DNA of 64,000 bases from Herbidospora solisilvae (GCF_009901565.1 NZ_WXEW01000004.1:558001-622000); one strand, 5' to 3'; positions 26,017-34,729 are shown, counted from the stretch's first letter. Translations and numbers: made by a program. Notes: a model not told the origin generated them from the letters alone.

Positions 26017-27474
26017 CTAGACGTTGATCCGGCCCGCGCCCGCGCCGGAGGTCACGATGGACTTGACGCTGGAGGCGGTGTCGAGGGAGTAGGAGTAGGG
26101 GATCGACGCGACGCTGCCGCCGGCCTGGCCCGTGCCCGAGTTGACGAAGTGGTTGTTGCGGGCCACCAGGGTGCCGGGGCCGGAGTCGCCCTCGCCCAGG
26201 TGGTAGGGGTCTTCGGTGTTCTCGAAGTAGTTGCCCTCGACGAGCACGCCCGCGCCCTCGGTCGAGGCCACGCCGTAGCTGGTCACGCCGCCGTAGTAGT
26301 TGTTGTAGACGTGGACCGGGTTGCCGAACCGGACGCGCGGGTGGCGCTGGCCGGTGCCGTCGAACCAGTTGTGGTGGTAGGTCACCCGCAGGTGGCCGCG
26401 GTCCTCGGAGCCGTTGCCGTCGTCGTGGCCGAGCAGCATCGACTTGTCGTGGTCGTAGATGCGGTTCCACGAGATCGTCACGTAGTCGCTGGCCCGCTTG
26501 ACGTCGATGGCGCCGTCGTAGCCGTTCGACAGGGTGTTGTGGTCGATCCAGACCCGCGTGGAGTACTGGACGTTGATCGCGTCGTCGTTCCAGTTCCGGA
26601 AGGTCAGGTTGCGGATGATCACGTTGGTGGCCTCCGCGACGTTCAGGCCGCAGCCCTGGATGACCGCCCCGGAGTTGCCGATGATCGTCTTGTTCGAGCC
26701 GACCCGGAGCATGCCGGAGCAGGAGATCGTCCCGGAGACCCGGATCACGGCCGCGTTGGTCCCGGACATCGCCGTGGTCAGCGCGCCCGAGCTGGTGACG
26801 GTGGTGGCCGAGGCGTTGCCGCCGCCGGTGGTGCCGCCGCCCTGGGTGGCCCAGCCGACCAGTCCGCCGGGCGGCGGGCCGACCGTCGGGGTGACCGTGG
26901 GGGTCGGGTTGGGGGTCGGGGTGACCGTCGGCGTGGGCTGCGGGCCGCTCGACGGGGTGAACGTCCAGTGCTTGGTCACCACGTTGTCGCAGGAGTTCTG
27001 CTGGATGACGGCGTTGGAGGCGGTGGAGTTGTCGCGTGTGTTCACGCACTTGCCGCCGTTGCCGTTGACGATCCGGGTGCCGCCCGCGGCGTCGGAGAAC
27101 GTCCAGGTCTGCGAGGCGGACCCGTTGCAGGTCTGCTGGACGATCGCCTTGCCCGCCGAACTGCTGTTGTCCTGGACGCCCAGGCACTTGCCGCTGTGCC
27201 CGGCGGTGATGCGGTAGCCGCCGTTCTGGGCGGTCAGGGTGAAGCGCTGGTTGGTGGTGCCGGTGCAGGCGTACTGGATCAGCCCGGCGTTGTCGGCCGT
27301 GCTGAAGTTCAGCACGTCGAGGCAGAGGTTGCTGCCCCGGTTGACCACGGAGTACGTACCGGGGCCCGGGGCCGCGTGGGCGCTCGTGGTCAGGGGGACC
27401 ACGACGCCGGCGACGGCCAGGACGGCGGCGCCGAAGACGGCGAGCAGCCGTCTTCTGACACTCAATCTGGACAC
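26017..27474 (-). CDS. Secreted pectate lyase (PL1) with N-terminal ricin-type CBM13
   Basis: A 485-residue secreted enzyme cleaving polygalacturonate by beta-elimination. The signal ends near TTSAHAAPG. A ricin-type beta-trefoil (CBM13) with repeated CLDV, CLGV and CVNT blocks spans about 35-160; a PTPTVTP linker follows; the PL1 helix runs from about 190. PL1 hallmarks are WIDHNTLSNGYDGAIDVKRA, SWNRIYDHDKSMLLGHDD and RHPRVRFGNPVHVYNNYY, with the catalytic Arg in RHPRVRFG. GTG 27474 is chosen because AAAGGAG lies eight bases upstream. The gene is divergent from the SSS transporter, sharing a region with several IclR-type boxes. Confidence 0.92.
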   Translation of the reverse strand: MSRLSVRRRLLAVFGAAVLAVAGVVVPLTTSAHAAPGPGTYSVVNRGSNLCLDVLNFSTADNAGLIQYACTGTTNQRFTLTAQNGGYRITAGHSGKCLGVQDNSSSAGKAIVQQTCNGSASQTWTFSDAAGGTRIVNGNGGKCVNTRDNSTASNAVIQQNSCDNVVTKHWTFTPSSGPQPTPTVTPTPNPTPTVTPTVGPPPGGLVGWATQGGGTTGGGNASATTVTSSGALTTAMSGTNAAVIRVSGTISCSGMLRVGSNKTIIGNSGAVIQGCGLNVAEATNVIIRNLTFRNWNDDAINVQYSTRVWIDHNTLSNGYDGAIDVKRASDYVTISWNRIYDHDKSMLLGHDDGNGSEDRGHLRVTYHHNWFDGTGQRHPRVRFGNPVHVYNNYYGGVTSYGVASTEGAGVLVEGNYFENTEDPYHLGEGDSGPGTLVARNNHFVNSGTGQAGGSVASIPYSYSLDTASSVKSIVTSGAGAGRINV

Positions 27475-27517
27475 GTGTGAAGCTCCTTTCTCAAGGTCGC
27501 TGCACAACATAAGCGCC

Positions 27518-27536
27518 CGTTTCATGTAGTGAAACG
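27518..27536. promoter_or_regulatory. IclR-type box A (pectate lyase side)
   Basis: CGTTTC-atgtagt-GAAACG, a perfect palindrome with a 7-base centre, 45 bases before the pectate lyase start. It matches the consensus GTTYYATGTAGYGGAAY of the boxes near 27590, 27630, 29403 and 32715. Confidence 0.7.
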
Positions 27537-27589
27537 ATGAGGTCAGATCGATCTTCGCGACATGGGCGTACACAAAATGGGCCGTGAAA

Positions 27590-27606
27590 GTTTCATGTGG
27601 CGGAAC
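27590..27606. promoter_or_regulatory. IclR-type box B (transporter side)
   Basis: GTTTCATGTGGCGGAAC, 20 bp before a weaker copy at 27610-27626 (TTTCTATGTATTGACAC) and 40 bp before box C. The regular spacing puts the three boxes on the same face of the helix. Confidence 0.65.
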
Positions 27607-27619
27607 GTTTTTCTATGTA

Positions 27620-27648
27620 TTGACACGCCGTTCTGTGTAGTGGAATCT
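27620..27648 (+). promoter_or_regulatory. Transporter promoter with box C in its spacer
   Basis: A -35 TTGACA (27620-27625) and a -10 GAATCT (27643-27648) are 17 bp apart. Box C, GTTCTGTGTAGTGGAAT (27630-27646), fills the spacer, and the weak box at 27610-27626 covers the -35. A bound IclR-type repressor would exclude polymerase. The predicted start of transcription falls on the ATG at 27655, so the mRNA is probably leaderless. Confidence 0.6.
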
Positions 27649-27654
27649 CCAGGC

Positions 27655-29139
27655 ATGTCTGCTCTCGATTGGTCGGTCCTGGCCGCCTACTTCGTCGTGA
27701 TGATCGGCATCGGCGTCTGGTCCAAGGGCCGCGTCCACACCGTCGTCGACTTCTTCACCGCGCGCGGGCGCATCCCCTGGTGGCTCGCCGGGATCTCGCA
27801 CCACATGTCCGGCTACAGCGCGATCATGTTCGTCGCGTTCGCGGCGGTCGCCTACGACTACGGCCTGGCCATGTACGTCTGGTGGGCCCTCACCATCGGC
27901 ATCGGCGTCGGCATCGGGGCCTTCCTGTGGGCGGCGCGGTGGAACCGGCTGCGGGCCGCGCACGGCGTGGCCTCCCCGCTGGAATACCTGGCCCGGCGCT
28001 ACAACCTGCCGGCCCAGCAGGTGCTCGCCTACAGCGGCGCGCTGCTCAAGGTGGTCGACATCGCGGCCAAGTGGGTGGCCATCGCGATCCTGCTGCGCGG
28101 GTTCGCGGGCATCCCGATCTTCTGGGGCATCCTGGTCACCGGGCTCGTCACGATGGTCTACATCACGGCCGGGGGCCTGTGGGCCGACGTGCTGACCGAC
28201 TTCGGGCAGTTCGTCATCCAGGGCGTCGCCGGGATCGCGATGTTCTTCGCGGTGCTGGGCCACCTCGACGGCCTGCCCACGTTGTGGACGATGTGGGACC
28301 GGCTGCCCGAGGGCCACGGCGACCCGTTCGCCGGGCCGTACACGGTGACGTTCTTCCTGGCGCTGCTGTTCATCAAGACCTTCGAGTACAACGGCGGGAT
28401 GTGGAACCTGGCGCAGCGCTACATGGCCGCGCCGAGCGGCAGCGAGGCGAAGCGGTCGGCGCTGCTGTCGAGCGCGCTCTGGCTGGTCTGGCCGCTGATC
28501 CTGTTCATCCCGATGTTCGCCGCGCCGCTCATCGTGCCGGGCCTGGCCGACGCCGAGGAGGCCTACGTGAAGCTGGCGCAGACCCTGCTGCCGCAGGGGG
28601 TCGTCGGCCTGGTGCTGGCGGGGTTCTTCTCCCACACGATGGCGATGGTCTCCTCCGACGCCAACGTGATCTCCTCGGTGATCACCCGCGACATCGCGCC
28701 CGTGCTGATGCCCCGGTTACGCCGCCTGGCCGACGCGGCGCAGCTCACCTTCGCCCGCGTGACCACCTTCGTGTTCGTGCTGATCAGCATGGTCATCGCG
28801 ATCACCACCGAGGGCCAGGGGGCGGTGCTGAAGATCGTGGTCGACCTGGTGGCGGCGACGATGGGCCCGATCTCGATCCCGCTGATGCTCGGCATGCTGC
28901 CCTGGTTCCGCCGCAGCGGCCCGCTGGCGGCCATCGTGTCGTGGGCGGCCGGCCTGTCGGTCTGGGCCTACGTGAAGTGGATCGCCGGCTCGACCGACCA
29001 GGCCGTGGTGGTCGGCGTGCCCCTGGTGACCTCTCTGGTCCTGTACGTCGCCGTCGGCCTCCTGCGGCCCGAGCGCACCCGCGACCGCGACGAACTGGTC
29101 GACTCCCTGAACGACGACCACGACCCCGCGCGTACCTGA
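27655..29139 (+). CDS. Sodium:solute symporter (SSS family), probable uronate/galacturonide transporter
   Basis: A 494-residue membrane protein with about 13 helices and SSS-family features (FFTARGRIPWWLAGISHHMS, YLARRYNLPAQQV, GLLRP end). SSS members take up sugars, sugar acids and other solutes with sodium. Its place between a pectate lyase and a KDG kinase gene, with three IclR-type boxes in its promoter, makes galacturonate or short unsaturated galacturonides likely cargo; this is inference. No ribosome site is visible before ATG 27655, consistent with a leaderless message. Confidence 0.88.
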   Translation: MSALDWSVLAAYFVVMIGIGVWSKGRVHTVVDFFTARGRIPWWLAGISHHMSGYSAIMFVAFAAVAYDYGLAMYVWWALTIGIGVGIGAFLWAARWNRLRAAHGVASPLEYLARRYNLPAQQVLAYSGALLKVVDIAAKWVAIAILLRGFAGIPIFWGILVTGLVTMVYITAGGLWADVLTDFGQFVIQGVAGIAMFFAVLGHLDGLPTLWTMWDRLPEGHGDPFAGPYTVTFFLALLFIKTFEYNGGMWNLAQRYMAAPSGSEAKRSALLSSALWLVWPLILFIPMFAAPLIVPGLADAEEAYVKLAQTLLPQGVVGLVLAGFFSHTMAMVSSDANVISSVITRDIAPVLMPRLRRLADAAQLTFARVTTFVFVLISMVIAITTEGQGAVLKIVVDLVAATMGPISIPLMLGMLPWFRRSGPLAAIVSWAAGLSVWAYVKWIAGSTDQAVVVGVPLVTSLVLYVAVGLLRPERTRDRDELVDSLNDDHDPART

Positions 29140-29144
29140 GGAAG

Positions 29145-29174
29145 GAAGGCCCCCATGGCGCGGTGGGGGCCTTC
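29145..29174. terminator. Bidirectional terminator between transporter and tautomerase genes
   Basis: GAAGGCCCCCA (29145-29155) pairs with TGGGGGCCTTC (29164-29174) in an 11-bp stem between two convergent stops. It can serve both strands. Confidence 0.75.
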
Positions 29175-29180
29175 GCACGT

Positions 29181-29366
29181 CTAGCGGTCGGACTCCAGGA
29201 CGCCGCCGTTGGCGACGTCGGACTTCTCGATCTCCCAGTACACGATTCGCACCGCCTCGGGGCGGGCCTTCAGAATGTCGACGGCGGCCTCGGTGACGGC
29301 GGCGACGAAGTCCCTGCGCTGGTCCATGGTCCGGCCGGACAGCAGTTCCACGGTGATGTTGGGCAT
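29181..29366 (-). CDS. 4-oxalocrotonate tautomerase-family protein
   Basis: A 61-residue tautomerase with Pro directly after Met (MPNITVELLSGRT), the catalytic amino-terminal Pro of this family. ATG 29366 has GGGAGG six bases upstream. It lies divergent from the KDG kinase with one IclR-type box between them, so it probably belongs to the pectin regulon. It may isomerise a keto-deoxy sugar acid intermediate such as the product of lyase digestion; that is inference. Confidence 0.85.
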   Translation of the reverse strand: MPNITVELLSGRTMDQRRDFVAAVTEAAVDILKARPEAVRIVYWEIEKSDVANGGVLESDR

Positions 29367-29402
29367 GACGTCCTCCCTAGGCGTTGCGTAAAATAAGACC
29401 AT

Positions 29403-29419
29403 ATTCCACTACATGGAAC
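29403..29419. promoter_or_regulatory. IclR-type box D between tautomerase and kdgK
   Basis: On the minus strand GTTCCATGTAGTGGAAT, the best match to the consensus. An ATG inside it (29413) is in frame with kdgK but is part of the operator, not the start. Confidence 0.7.
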
Positions 29420-29436
29420 AACAGAAGAAGGTGCGC

Positions 29437-30366
29437 ATGGATGTGGTCGTCGCAGGCGAACCGCTGGTCGAATTCTCCGCCGACCATCCGCTGACCGAGG
29501 CCGAGACCTTCCGCCTGTCCTTCTCCGGCGACGCCCTGAACGTGGCGGTCGCCGCGGCCGCCGCCGGGGCCCGCACCGCCCTGGTGTCCCGGCTGGGCGA
29601 CGACGAGTTCGGCGAACGGCTGATCCGCTTCGCCGCCGGCCACGGCGTCGACACCCGCTGGCTGACCCCCGGCACCGGCCCGACGGGCGCCTACGTGGTG
29701 GGCGCCGACCCGTCGGGCGAACGTGCCTTCGCCTACCTGCGGCAGGGGTCGGCGGCCTCCCGCCTGACACCCGCCGACCTGACCGACTCCCCCGCGGCGC
29801 TGGCCCGCGTGCTGGTGCTGAGCGGCATCACCGCCGCGTTGTCGGAGAGCTGCGACCAGGCGGTCAGATCCGCCTCCGCGAACGCCACCGGCCAGGTCGT
29901 CTACGACGCGAACTTCCGGGCCCGCCTGACCGCCCCGGAAGCCGCCGCCGCGACCCTGCGCGCCGTCGCCCCCCACACCGCGATCGTGAAAATTTCAGCC
30001 CCCGCCGACAGCATGGCCCTCGTGGGCACCGCCGATCCGGTCGAGACGGCCCGCCGAGTGCGCGACCTGGGGGCCCCCTCCGTGGCGGTGACCCTGGGTG
30101 CCGACGGGGTGCTGCTGGCGGAGGGCGAGGTCTTCCACGAGATCCCGGCGGTCCCGGCACGACTGGTCGTGGACCAGACGGGCGCCGGTGACAACTTCAC
30201 CGGCGCGATGGCGGCCTGGCTGGCCCGAGGGGCGTCGCTACCGGACGCGGTGCGGGCGGGCACGGCGGCGGCGTCGCTCTCGCTGGCGGGCCGGGGCGGA
30301 ACGGGCCGGGTCGCGGCGGCCGCCGAGATCGAAGACCTGCTGGGAGACCCGGTCAGCGGCGGGTGA
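29437..30366 (+). CDS. kdgK: 2-keto-3-deoxygluconate kinase (PfkB family)
   Basis: A 309-residue PfkB/ribokinase-fold sugar kinase: GDALNVAVAAAAAGA (signature 1 region) and DQTGAGDNFTGAMAAWL (signature 2, catalytic Asp in GAGD). Its setting with kduI and kduD makes KDG the expected substrate, giving KDPG for Entner-Doudoroff cleavage. AAGG lies five bases before ATG 29437. The last 14 bases overlap the convergent IclR gene. Confidence 0.88.
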   Translation: MDVVVAGEPLVEFSADHPLTEAETFRLSFSGDALNVAVAAAAAGARTALVSRLGDDEFGERLIRFAAGHGVDTRWLTPGTGPTGAYVVGADPSGERAFAYLRQGSAASRLTPADLTDSPAALARVLVLSGITAALSESCDQAVRSASANATGQVVYDANFRARLTAPEAAAATLRAVAPHTAIVKISAPADSMALVGTADPVETARRVRDLGAPSVAVTLGADGVLLAEGEVFHEIPAVPARLVVDQTGAGDNFTGAMAAWLARGASLPDAVRAGTAAASLSLAGRGGTGRVAAAAEIEDLLGDPVSGG

Positions 30367-31117
30367 GGGTCGTCGGGGCGCCGAGCGCCAGCGACACCTC
30401 GCGGGCCGCCGAGACGATCTCGGGGGCCAGTTCCCGCAGCGCCTCGGGCTCCAGGTCCATCGCCAGCGTCGAGATGGAGATGCCGCCGAACACCTGGCCG
30501 GTGTGGTCGAAGACGGCCGCGCCGACGCAGCGGATGCCCGGCACGTTCTCCTCGTCGTCGACGGCGTAACCCGCCGCGCGCACGCCGACCAGGTGGGCGA
30601 GCAGTTCCTCCTCGCCCACGACGGTGTTGGGGGTCAGCTTGACCGGCTGGGTGCGGGCCACGATGGCGCGGACCTCGTCGTCGTCGAGCTGGGCCAGCAC
30701 CGCCTTGCCGATGGCCGTCGAGTAGAGGCGCAGGCTCATGCCCACCCGCGAGGGCATCTGGTAGGGGCGGCGGCCCTCCAGCTTCTCGACGTAGACGGCC
30801 TCGTCGCCGCTGCGGATGGCGAAGTGGGTGGTGAAGCCGGTGCGTTCGTGGAGGGCGCGCAGGGCCGTGGCGGCCTGGCGGGCCGGGTCGAAGCGGCTCA
30901 TCACGCGCCCGGCCAGGGTGAGGATGCGGGGGCCCGGTTCGTAGCCGCCGTTGCCGTCGGTCCGGGCGAAGTCCCACTCCACCAGCGACTGGAGGATGCG
31001 GTGCACCGTCGACTTCGAGACGCCCGTGGCGGCCGCGATGTCGGTGATCCGGTGATGTTCGGCGATCGCCTCGAGGACCGCGAGCGCCTTGTCGATGGAA
31101 CTGCCTTCCCTGACCAC
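30353..31117 (-). CDS. IclR-family regulator of pectin genes (KdgR-like)
   Basis: A 254-residue IclR protein: an N-terminal winged helix (ITDIAAATGVSKSTVHRILQ) and the C-terminal effector domain (GMSLRLYSTAIGKAVLAQL, VPGIRCVGAAVFD). It is third in the minus operon kduI-kduD-iclR and is the natural candidate to bind the GTTYYATGTAGYGGAAY boxes, probably released by KDG or a related intermediate. The start is GTG 31117, 13 bases after kduD. Confidence 0.88.
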   Translation of the reverse strand: MVREGSSIDKALAVLEAIAEHHRITDIAAATGVSKSTVHRILQSLVEWDFARTDGNGGYEPGPRILTLAGRVMSRFDPARQAATALRALHERTGFTTHFAIRSGDEAVYVEKLEGRRPYQMPSRVGMSLRLYSTAIGKAVLAQLDDDEVRAIVARTQPVKLTPNTVVGEEELLAHLVGVRAAGYAVDDEENVPGIRCVGAAVFDHTGQVFGGISISTLAMDLEPEALRELAPEIVSAAREVSLALGAPTTLTRR

Positions 31118-31129
31118 GCCCCGAGCCTA

Positions 31130-31882
31130 CTAGCGGGCCAGCCAGCCGCCGTCCACGGCCAGAACGTGACCGTTGACGTAATTCGACGCGGGGCCCGCCA
31201 GGAACACGGCGGCCCCGGCGACGTCCTCGGGGGTGCCCCACCGCCCGGCGGGGATGCGCGCCCTGATCGCGGCCTCGCGCGAGGGGTCGGCCCGGAGGGG
31301 CGCGGTGTTGGCGGTGGCGACGTATCCGGGGGCGACGGCGTTGACCTGGACCCCGGCCGCCGCCCATTCGCAGGCCAGCGCCTTGGTGAGCCCGGCGACG
31401 CCGTGCTTGGCGGCGGTGTAGCCCGGGACGGTGACGCCGCCCTGGAACGACAACATCGAGGCCAGCATGACGATCTTGCCGCTGCCCCGGGCCAGCATGG
31501 GGGCCCCGAACGCCTGGCACAGCAGGAAGACGGCGTCGAGGTTCACCCCGAGCACCTCCCGCCAGTCCCGGTACGCGTGCCCTGTGGCCGGGGCCCGCCG
31601 GATGACGCCGGCGTTGTTGACCAGCACGTCCACCCGCGTGGACGCGAGCAGTTCGGCGGCGGCCTCCGGGATCGCCTCGGGCGCGGACAGGTCGAGCACC
31701 CAGCGCCGGGCCACGCGGCCGAGCGCCGTCACCTCGGCCTCCACCTCGTCGAGGTCGTCGTGATGACCGTGCAGGACGAGATCGGCCCCGGCGCGGGCCA
31801 GCCCGACGGCGACGGCCCGGCCGATGCCGGTCCGGGCCCCGGTGACCAGGGCGGTCACGCCCTCCAGGGAGAAGGGGTTCAC
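31130..31882 (-). CDS. kduD: 2-dehydro-3-deoxy-D-gluconate (KDG) 5-dehydrogenase, SDR
   Basis: A 250-residue classical short-chain dehydrogenase: cofactor loop TGARTGIGRA, NNAGVIRR, active site Ser in ASMLSFQGG and YTAAK. It reduces 2,5-diketo-3-deoxygluconate to KDG after KduI. GTG 31882 overlaps the kduI stop (GTGA), so the two are translationally coupled. Confidence 0.9.
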   Translation of the reverse strand: MNPFSLEGVTALVTGARTGIGRAVAVGLARAGADLVLHGHHDDLDEVEAEVTALGRVARRWVLDLSAPEAIPEAAAELLASTRVDVLVNNAGVIRRAPATGHAYRDWREVLGVNLDAVFLLCQAFGAPMLARGSGKIVMLASMLSFQGGVTVPGYTAAKHGVAGLTKALACEWAAAGVQVNAVAPGYVATANTAPLRADPSREAAIRARIPAGRWGTPEDVAGAAVFLAGPASNYVNGHVLAVDGGWLAR

Positions 31883-32685
31883 CGCAGGTCGCCGATCGCC
31901 ACCGGCACCATGTCCTGGTAGTCCTGGTTCTCGCCGCCCATGGCCCAGACGAAGGCGTAGCCGCGGGTGCCGAAGCCGCAGTGCACCGACCATGGCGGCG
32001 AGACGACCGCCTCCCGGTCGGCCACCACCAGGTTGCGCGTCTGCGCCGGTTCGCCCATCAGGTGGATCACGCGGTCGTCGGGTCCGAGGTCGAAGTAGAG
32101 ATAGGCCTCGGTGCGGCGGTGGTGGGTGTGGCAGGGCATGGTGTTCCACATGCTCCCGGGGGCGAGCACCGTCACGCCCAGCACGAGCTGGCAGCTGCGG
32201 ATCCCGCCCTCGTGGATGTGCTTGTGCACGACCCGCTCGTTGGCGCCCTCCCGGCCGCCGAGGGCGAGCCGTTCGGGGTCCGTCGACAGCGTGGTCGGGT
32301 GGCTCGTGTGGGCGGTGGTGGAGACCAGGTAGAAGGCGCCGCCCTCGAACGTCACGTCGCGAGTGCCCCGGCCGACGTAGAGGACGTCCCGGCCGCCCAG
32401 CTCGAACACCGAGCCGTCGACCGTCACCGTGCCGGGCGGGCCGACGTTGACCACGCCCAGCTCACGGCGTTCGAGGAAGGTCGCCGAACCCAGCGCCGAC
32501 GGGTTCGGCAACGTCAGAGGCCCGGCGGCCGGGAGCGCGCCGCCGAGCACGAGCCGGTCCTCGTGGGAGTAGAGCAGCCGGACCTCTCCCGGCCGGAACA
32601 GGCCGTCGGCCAGGAACCGCGCCCGGAGCTGCTCGGTCGTCATGCCGGGGATCTGGTCGGGGGCGGTGGCGTGCCGGACGTCCAT
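31879..32685 (-). CDS. kduI: 5-dehydro-4-deoxy-D-glucuronate isomerase
   Basis: A 268-residue cupin-type isomerase that acts on the unsaturated uronate released by pectate lyases. The metal site appears as MPCHTHHRRTEAYLYF plus WSVHCGFG. AAGG stands seven bases before ATG 32685. It leads the kduI-kduD-iclR operon, with IclR-type box E about 30 bases upstream. Confidence 0.93.
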   Translation of the reverse strand: MDVRHATAPDQIPGMTTEQLRARFLADGLFRPGEVRLLYSHEDRLVLGGALPAAGPLTLPNPSALGSATFLERRELGVVNVGPPGTVTVDGSVFELGGRDVLYVGRGTRDVTFEGGAFYLVSTTAHTSHPTTLSTDPERLALGGREGANERVVHKHIHEGGIRSCQLVLGVTVLAPGSMWNTMPCHTHHRRTEAYLYFDLGPDDRVIHLMGEPAQTRNLVVADREAVVSPPWSVHCGFGTRGYAFVWAMGGENQDYQDMVPVAIGDLR

Positions 32686-32714
32686 CTCTCAGCCTTCCCG
32701 TATGACGGAAGTGC

Positions 32715-32731
32715 GTACCGCTACATAGAAC
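32715..32731. promoter_or_regulatory. IclR-type box E upstream of kduI
   Basis: On the minus strand GTTCTATGTAGCGGTAC, 30 bases before the kduI start and just beyond the galM stop. It gives the operon that encodes the regulator its own site. Confidence 0.65.
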
Positions 32732-32734
32732 ACA

Positions 32735-33676
32735 CTAGCGTATGGGGAAGCGATACTCCGTCCACGACCGGAACTCCTCGCCCGGCCGGAGCACGACCGA
32801 GGGGAAGCCCGGGTTGTTGGGCGAATCGGGGAAGTGCTGGGTCTCCAGGCATAGGCCGGCGTGGGGGCCGTAGGGCGTGAGCTCGGGTGAGAGCATGCCG
32901 CCGGCGTAGAACTGCACGCCCGGCTGGTCGGTGGCCACCTCCATGACCCGGTCGCCGCACTCGACCCGGATCAGCCCGCCGGGGTTGAGCACGTAGTTGT
33001 GGTCGTACGCACCGCCCATCCGCGCGCCCACGGCAGCGGGTGAGCGGAAGTCGAACGGGGTGCCCTCGACCGGGGCCAGCTCCCCCGTGGGGATCTTGTG
33101 CTCGTCGACCGGGGTGTAGGCGTCGGCGTCGATCGTCACCACGTGGCCGAGCACGTCGCCGCCCCCGGCCAGGTTGAAGTAGCTGTGGTTGGTCAGGTTG
33201 AGCACGGTCGGGGCGTCGGTGACGGCGGCGTAGTCGATGCGGAGGGCACGGGCGGCCAGGGTGTAGGTGACCTCGACCGACAGGGTGCCGGGGTAGCCCT
33301 CCTCGCCGTCGGGGCTCACGTGCCGCAGCACGATCGTGTCGGCCGCCGCCGAGGCCGACCAGACCCGCTTGTCGAACCCGCGCACGCCGCCGTGCAGGGC
33401 GGCCGTGCCGTTGTTGCGGGCCAGCCGGTAGGTGGTGCCGTCGAGGTCGAAGCGGCCGCCGGCGATGCGGTTGCCGTAGCGGCCGACGACCGCGCCGAAG
33501 TAACGGCTGCGGGTCAGGTAGTCGCCGAGGGTGTCACAGCCCAGCACGACGTCGACGCCGTCGACCTCCAGCGACTGGATCACGCAGCCGTAGGTGAGCA
33601 CCGCGGCGGTCAGGCCGCCGCCGGTCAGGACATGCCGTTCGACCTTCTCGCCCTCAGGGGTCTGTCCGAAGTTCAC
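32735..33676 (-). CDS. galM: Aldose 1-epimerase (mutarotase)
   Basis: A 313-residue GalM-type enzyme: GRYGNRIAGGRF, LHGGVRGFDKRVW, NLTNHSYFNLAG (catalytic His) and CLETQHFPDSPN (catalytic Glu region). It would interconvert anomers of galactose or galacturonate. GTG 33676 lies 23 bases inside the end of the LacI gene, so both are on one message. Confidence 0.92.
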   Translation of the reverse strand: MNFGQTPEGEKVERHVLTGGGLTAAVLTYGCVIQSLEVDGVDVVLGCDTLGDYLTRSRYFGAVVGRYGNRIAGGRFDLDGTTYRLARNNGTAALHGGVRGFDKRVWSASAAADTIVLRHVSPDGEEGYPGTLSVEVTYTLAARALRIDYAAVTDAPTVLNLTNHSYFNLAGGGDVLGHVVTIDADAYTPVDEHKIPTGELAPVEGTPFDFRSPAAVGARMGGAYDHNYVLNPGGLIRVECGDRVMEVATDQPGVQFYAGGMLSPELTPYGPHAGLCLETQHFPDSPNNPGFPSVVLRPGEEFRSWTEYRFPIR

Positions 33677-34649
33677 GCCTCACCGGTCCCGTCGAGTCGC
33701 GGATGATCAGGTTGGTGGCCAGGGTGGCGAGCGCCGGAGTGGCCGTCTCCCCCGCGCCGACGAGCTGGAGCAGCAGGTCGACGGCGGTCCGCCCGGCGGC
33801 TTCGGCGGGCATGGCGACCGTGGTCAGCTTGGGCCGGCTGACGCGCCCGGCCACGATGTCGTCTATGCCGACCACGCTGACCCGGCCGGGCACTTCGACG
33901 CCGAGAGCGGTCAGGCCCTCGACCAGGCCGATCGCCATCAGGTCGTTGTAGGCCAGCACCCCCGTCACGTCGGCCGACGCGACCGCCTCGGCCAGCGCCA
34001 GGCCGCCGTGCTCGGTCGGGGAGTTGGGGCCGAAGACGGTCAGGTCGATGCCGGGCACCGCGTGGGCCGCGTCGGTGATCTCCCTGGACGTCCACGACCC
34101 CGCCGGGCCCGCCAGCAGGGCGATCCGGCGGTGGCCGAGCGACACCAGGTGGCCGATGGCCTCGCGGGCGCCGCTGCCGACGTCCATCAGCACGTTGGAC
34201 ATGCCCTTCATGCGCCGGTTGACCACGACGAACGGGACGTCCTCGCGCAGCTTCTCGATGACCCGGTTGGACAGCCGCGGGGAGCACAGCAGCACGCCGT
34301 CGACCTGTTTGGCCAGCGTCTGGATGAGCTCCTCCTCGACCTGCGGGTCCTCGTCGGTGTCGGCGACGAACACGTGGTAGTCGCGGGTCCGGGCGTGGGC
34401 CTGGGCGCCCTTGATCAGGTGGGAGAAGAACGGGTTGGCGATGTCGGCCACGATCAGGCCGAGGTTGTGGGTGCGCCCGGTGGTCAGGGCGCGGGCGGCC
34501 CGGTTGGGCCGGTAGCCGAGATCCTCCGCCGCGGCCAGGACCCTGTTCCTGGTCTCGGTGTTGACCAGGTGCGGCGCCGAGAACGTGCGCGAGACGGTCG
34601 ACACATGCACCCCGGACGCCTGCGCCACGTCACGGATCGTCGCTGCCAC
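33654..34649 (-). CDS. LacI-family repressor of the uronate ABC operon
   Basis: A 331-residue LacI/GalR regulator: the N-terminal helix-turn-helix (ATIRDVAQASGVHVSTVSRT, hinge YRPNRAARAL) and a periplasmic-binding-like effector domain. GTG 34649 has GGAG six bases upstream and gives the family start. It is divergent from the permease operon; two TGCAA..TTGCA operators lie between. The likely inducer is galacturonate or an acid derived from it. Confidence 0.92.
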   Translation of the reverse strand: MAATIRDVAQASGVHVSTVSRTFSAPHLVNTETRNRVLAAAEDLGYRPNRAARALTTGRTHNLGLIVADIANPFFSHLIKGAQAHARTRDYHVFVADTDEDPQVEEELIQTLAKQVDGVLLCSPRLSNRVIEKLREDVPFVVVNRRMKGMSNVLMDVGSGAREAIGHLVSLGHRRIALLAGPAGSWTSREITDAAHAVPGIDLTVFGPNSPTEHGGLALAEAVASADVTGVLAYNDLMAIGLVEGLTALGVEVPGRVSVVGIDDIVAGRVSRPKLTTVAMPAEAAGRTAVDLLLQLVGAGETATPALATLATNLIIRDSTGPVRRELRTDP

Positions 34650-34729
34650 GGAGCTCCTCTCCTCCCTGTCTCCAGGGCAGGTCCCAGACGCGGACCACGG
34701 TCGCCCGCGTCCCGCTCTGCCGAGAATTA

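Noticed and set aside
29413-29436. ATG 29413 as start of kdgK
   Set aside because: It lies inside IclR-type box D and adds eight residues absent from the family; ATG 29437 has an AAGG site.
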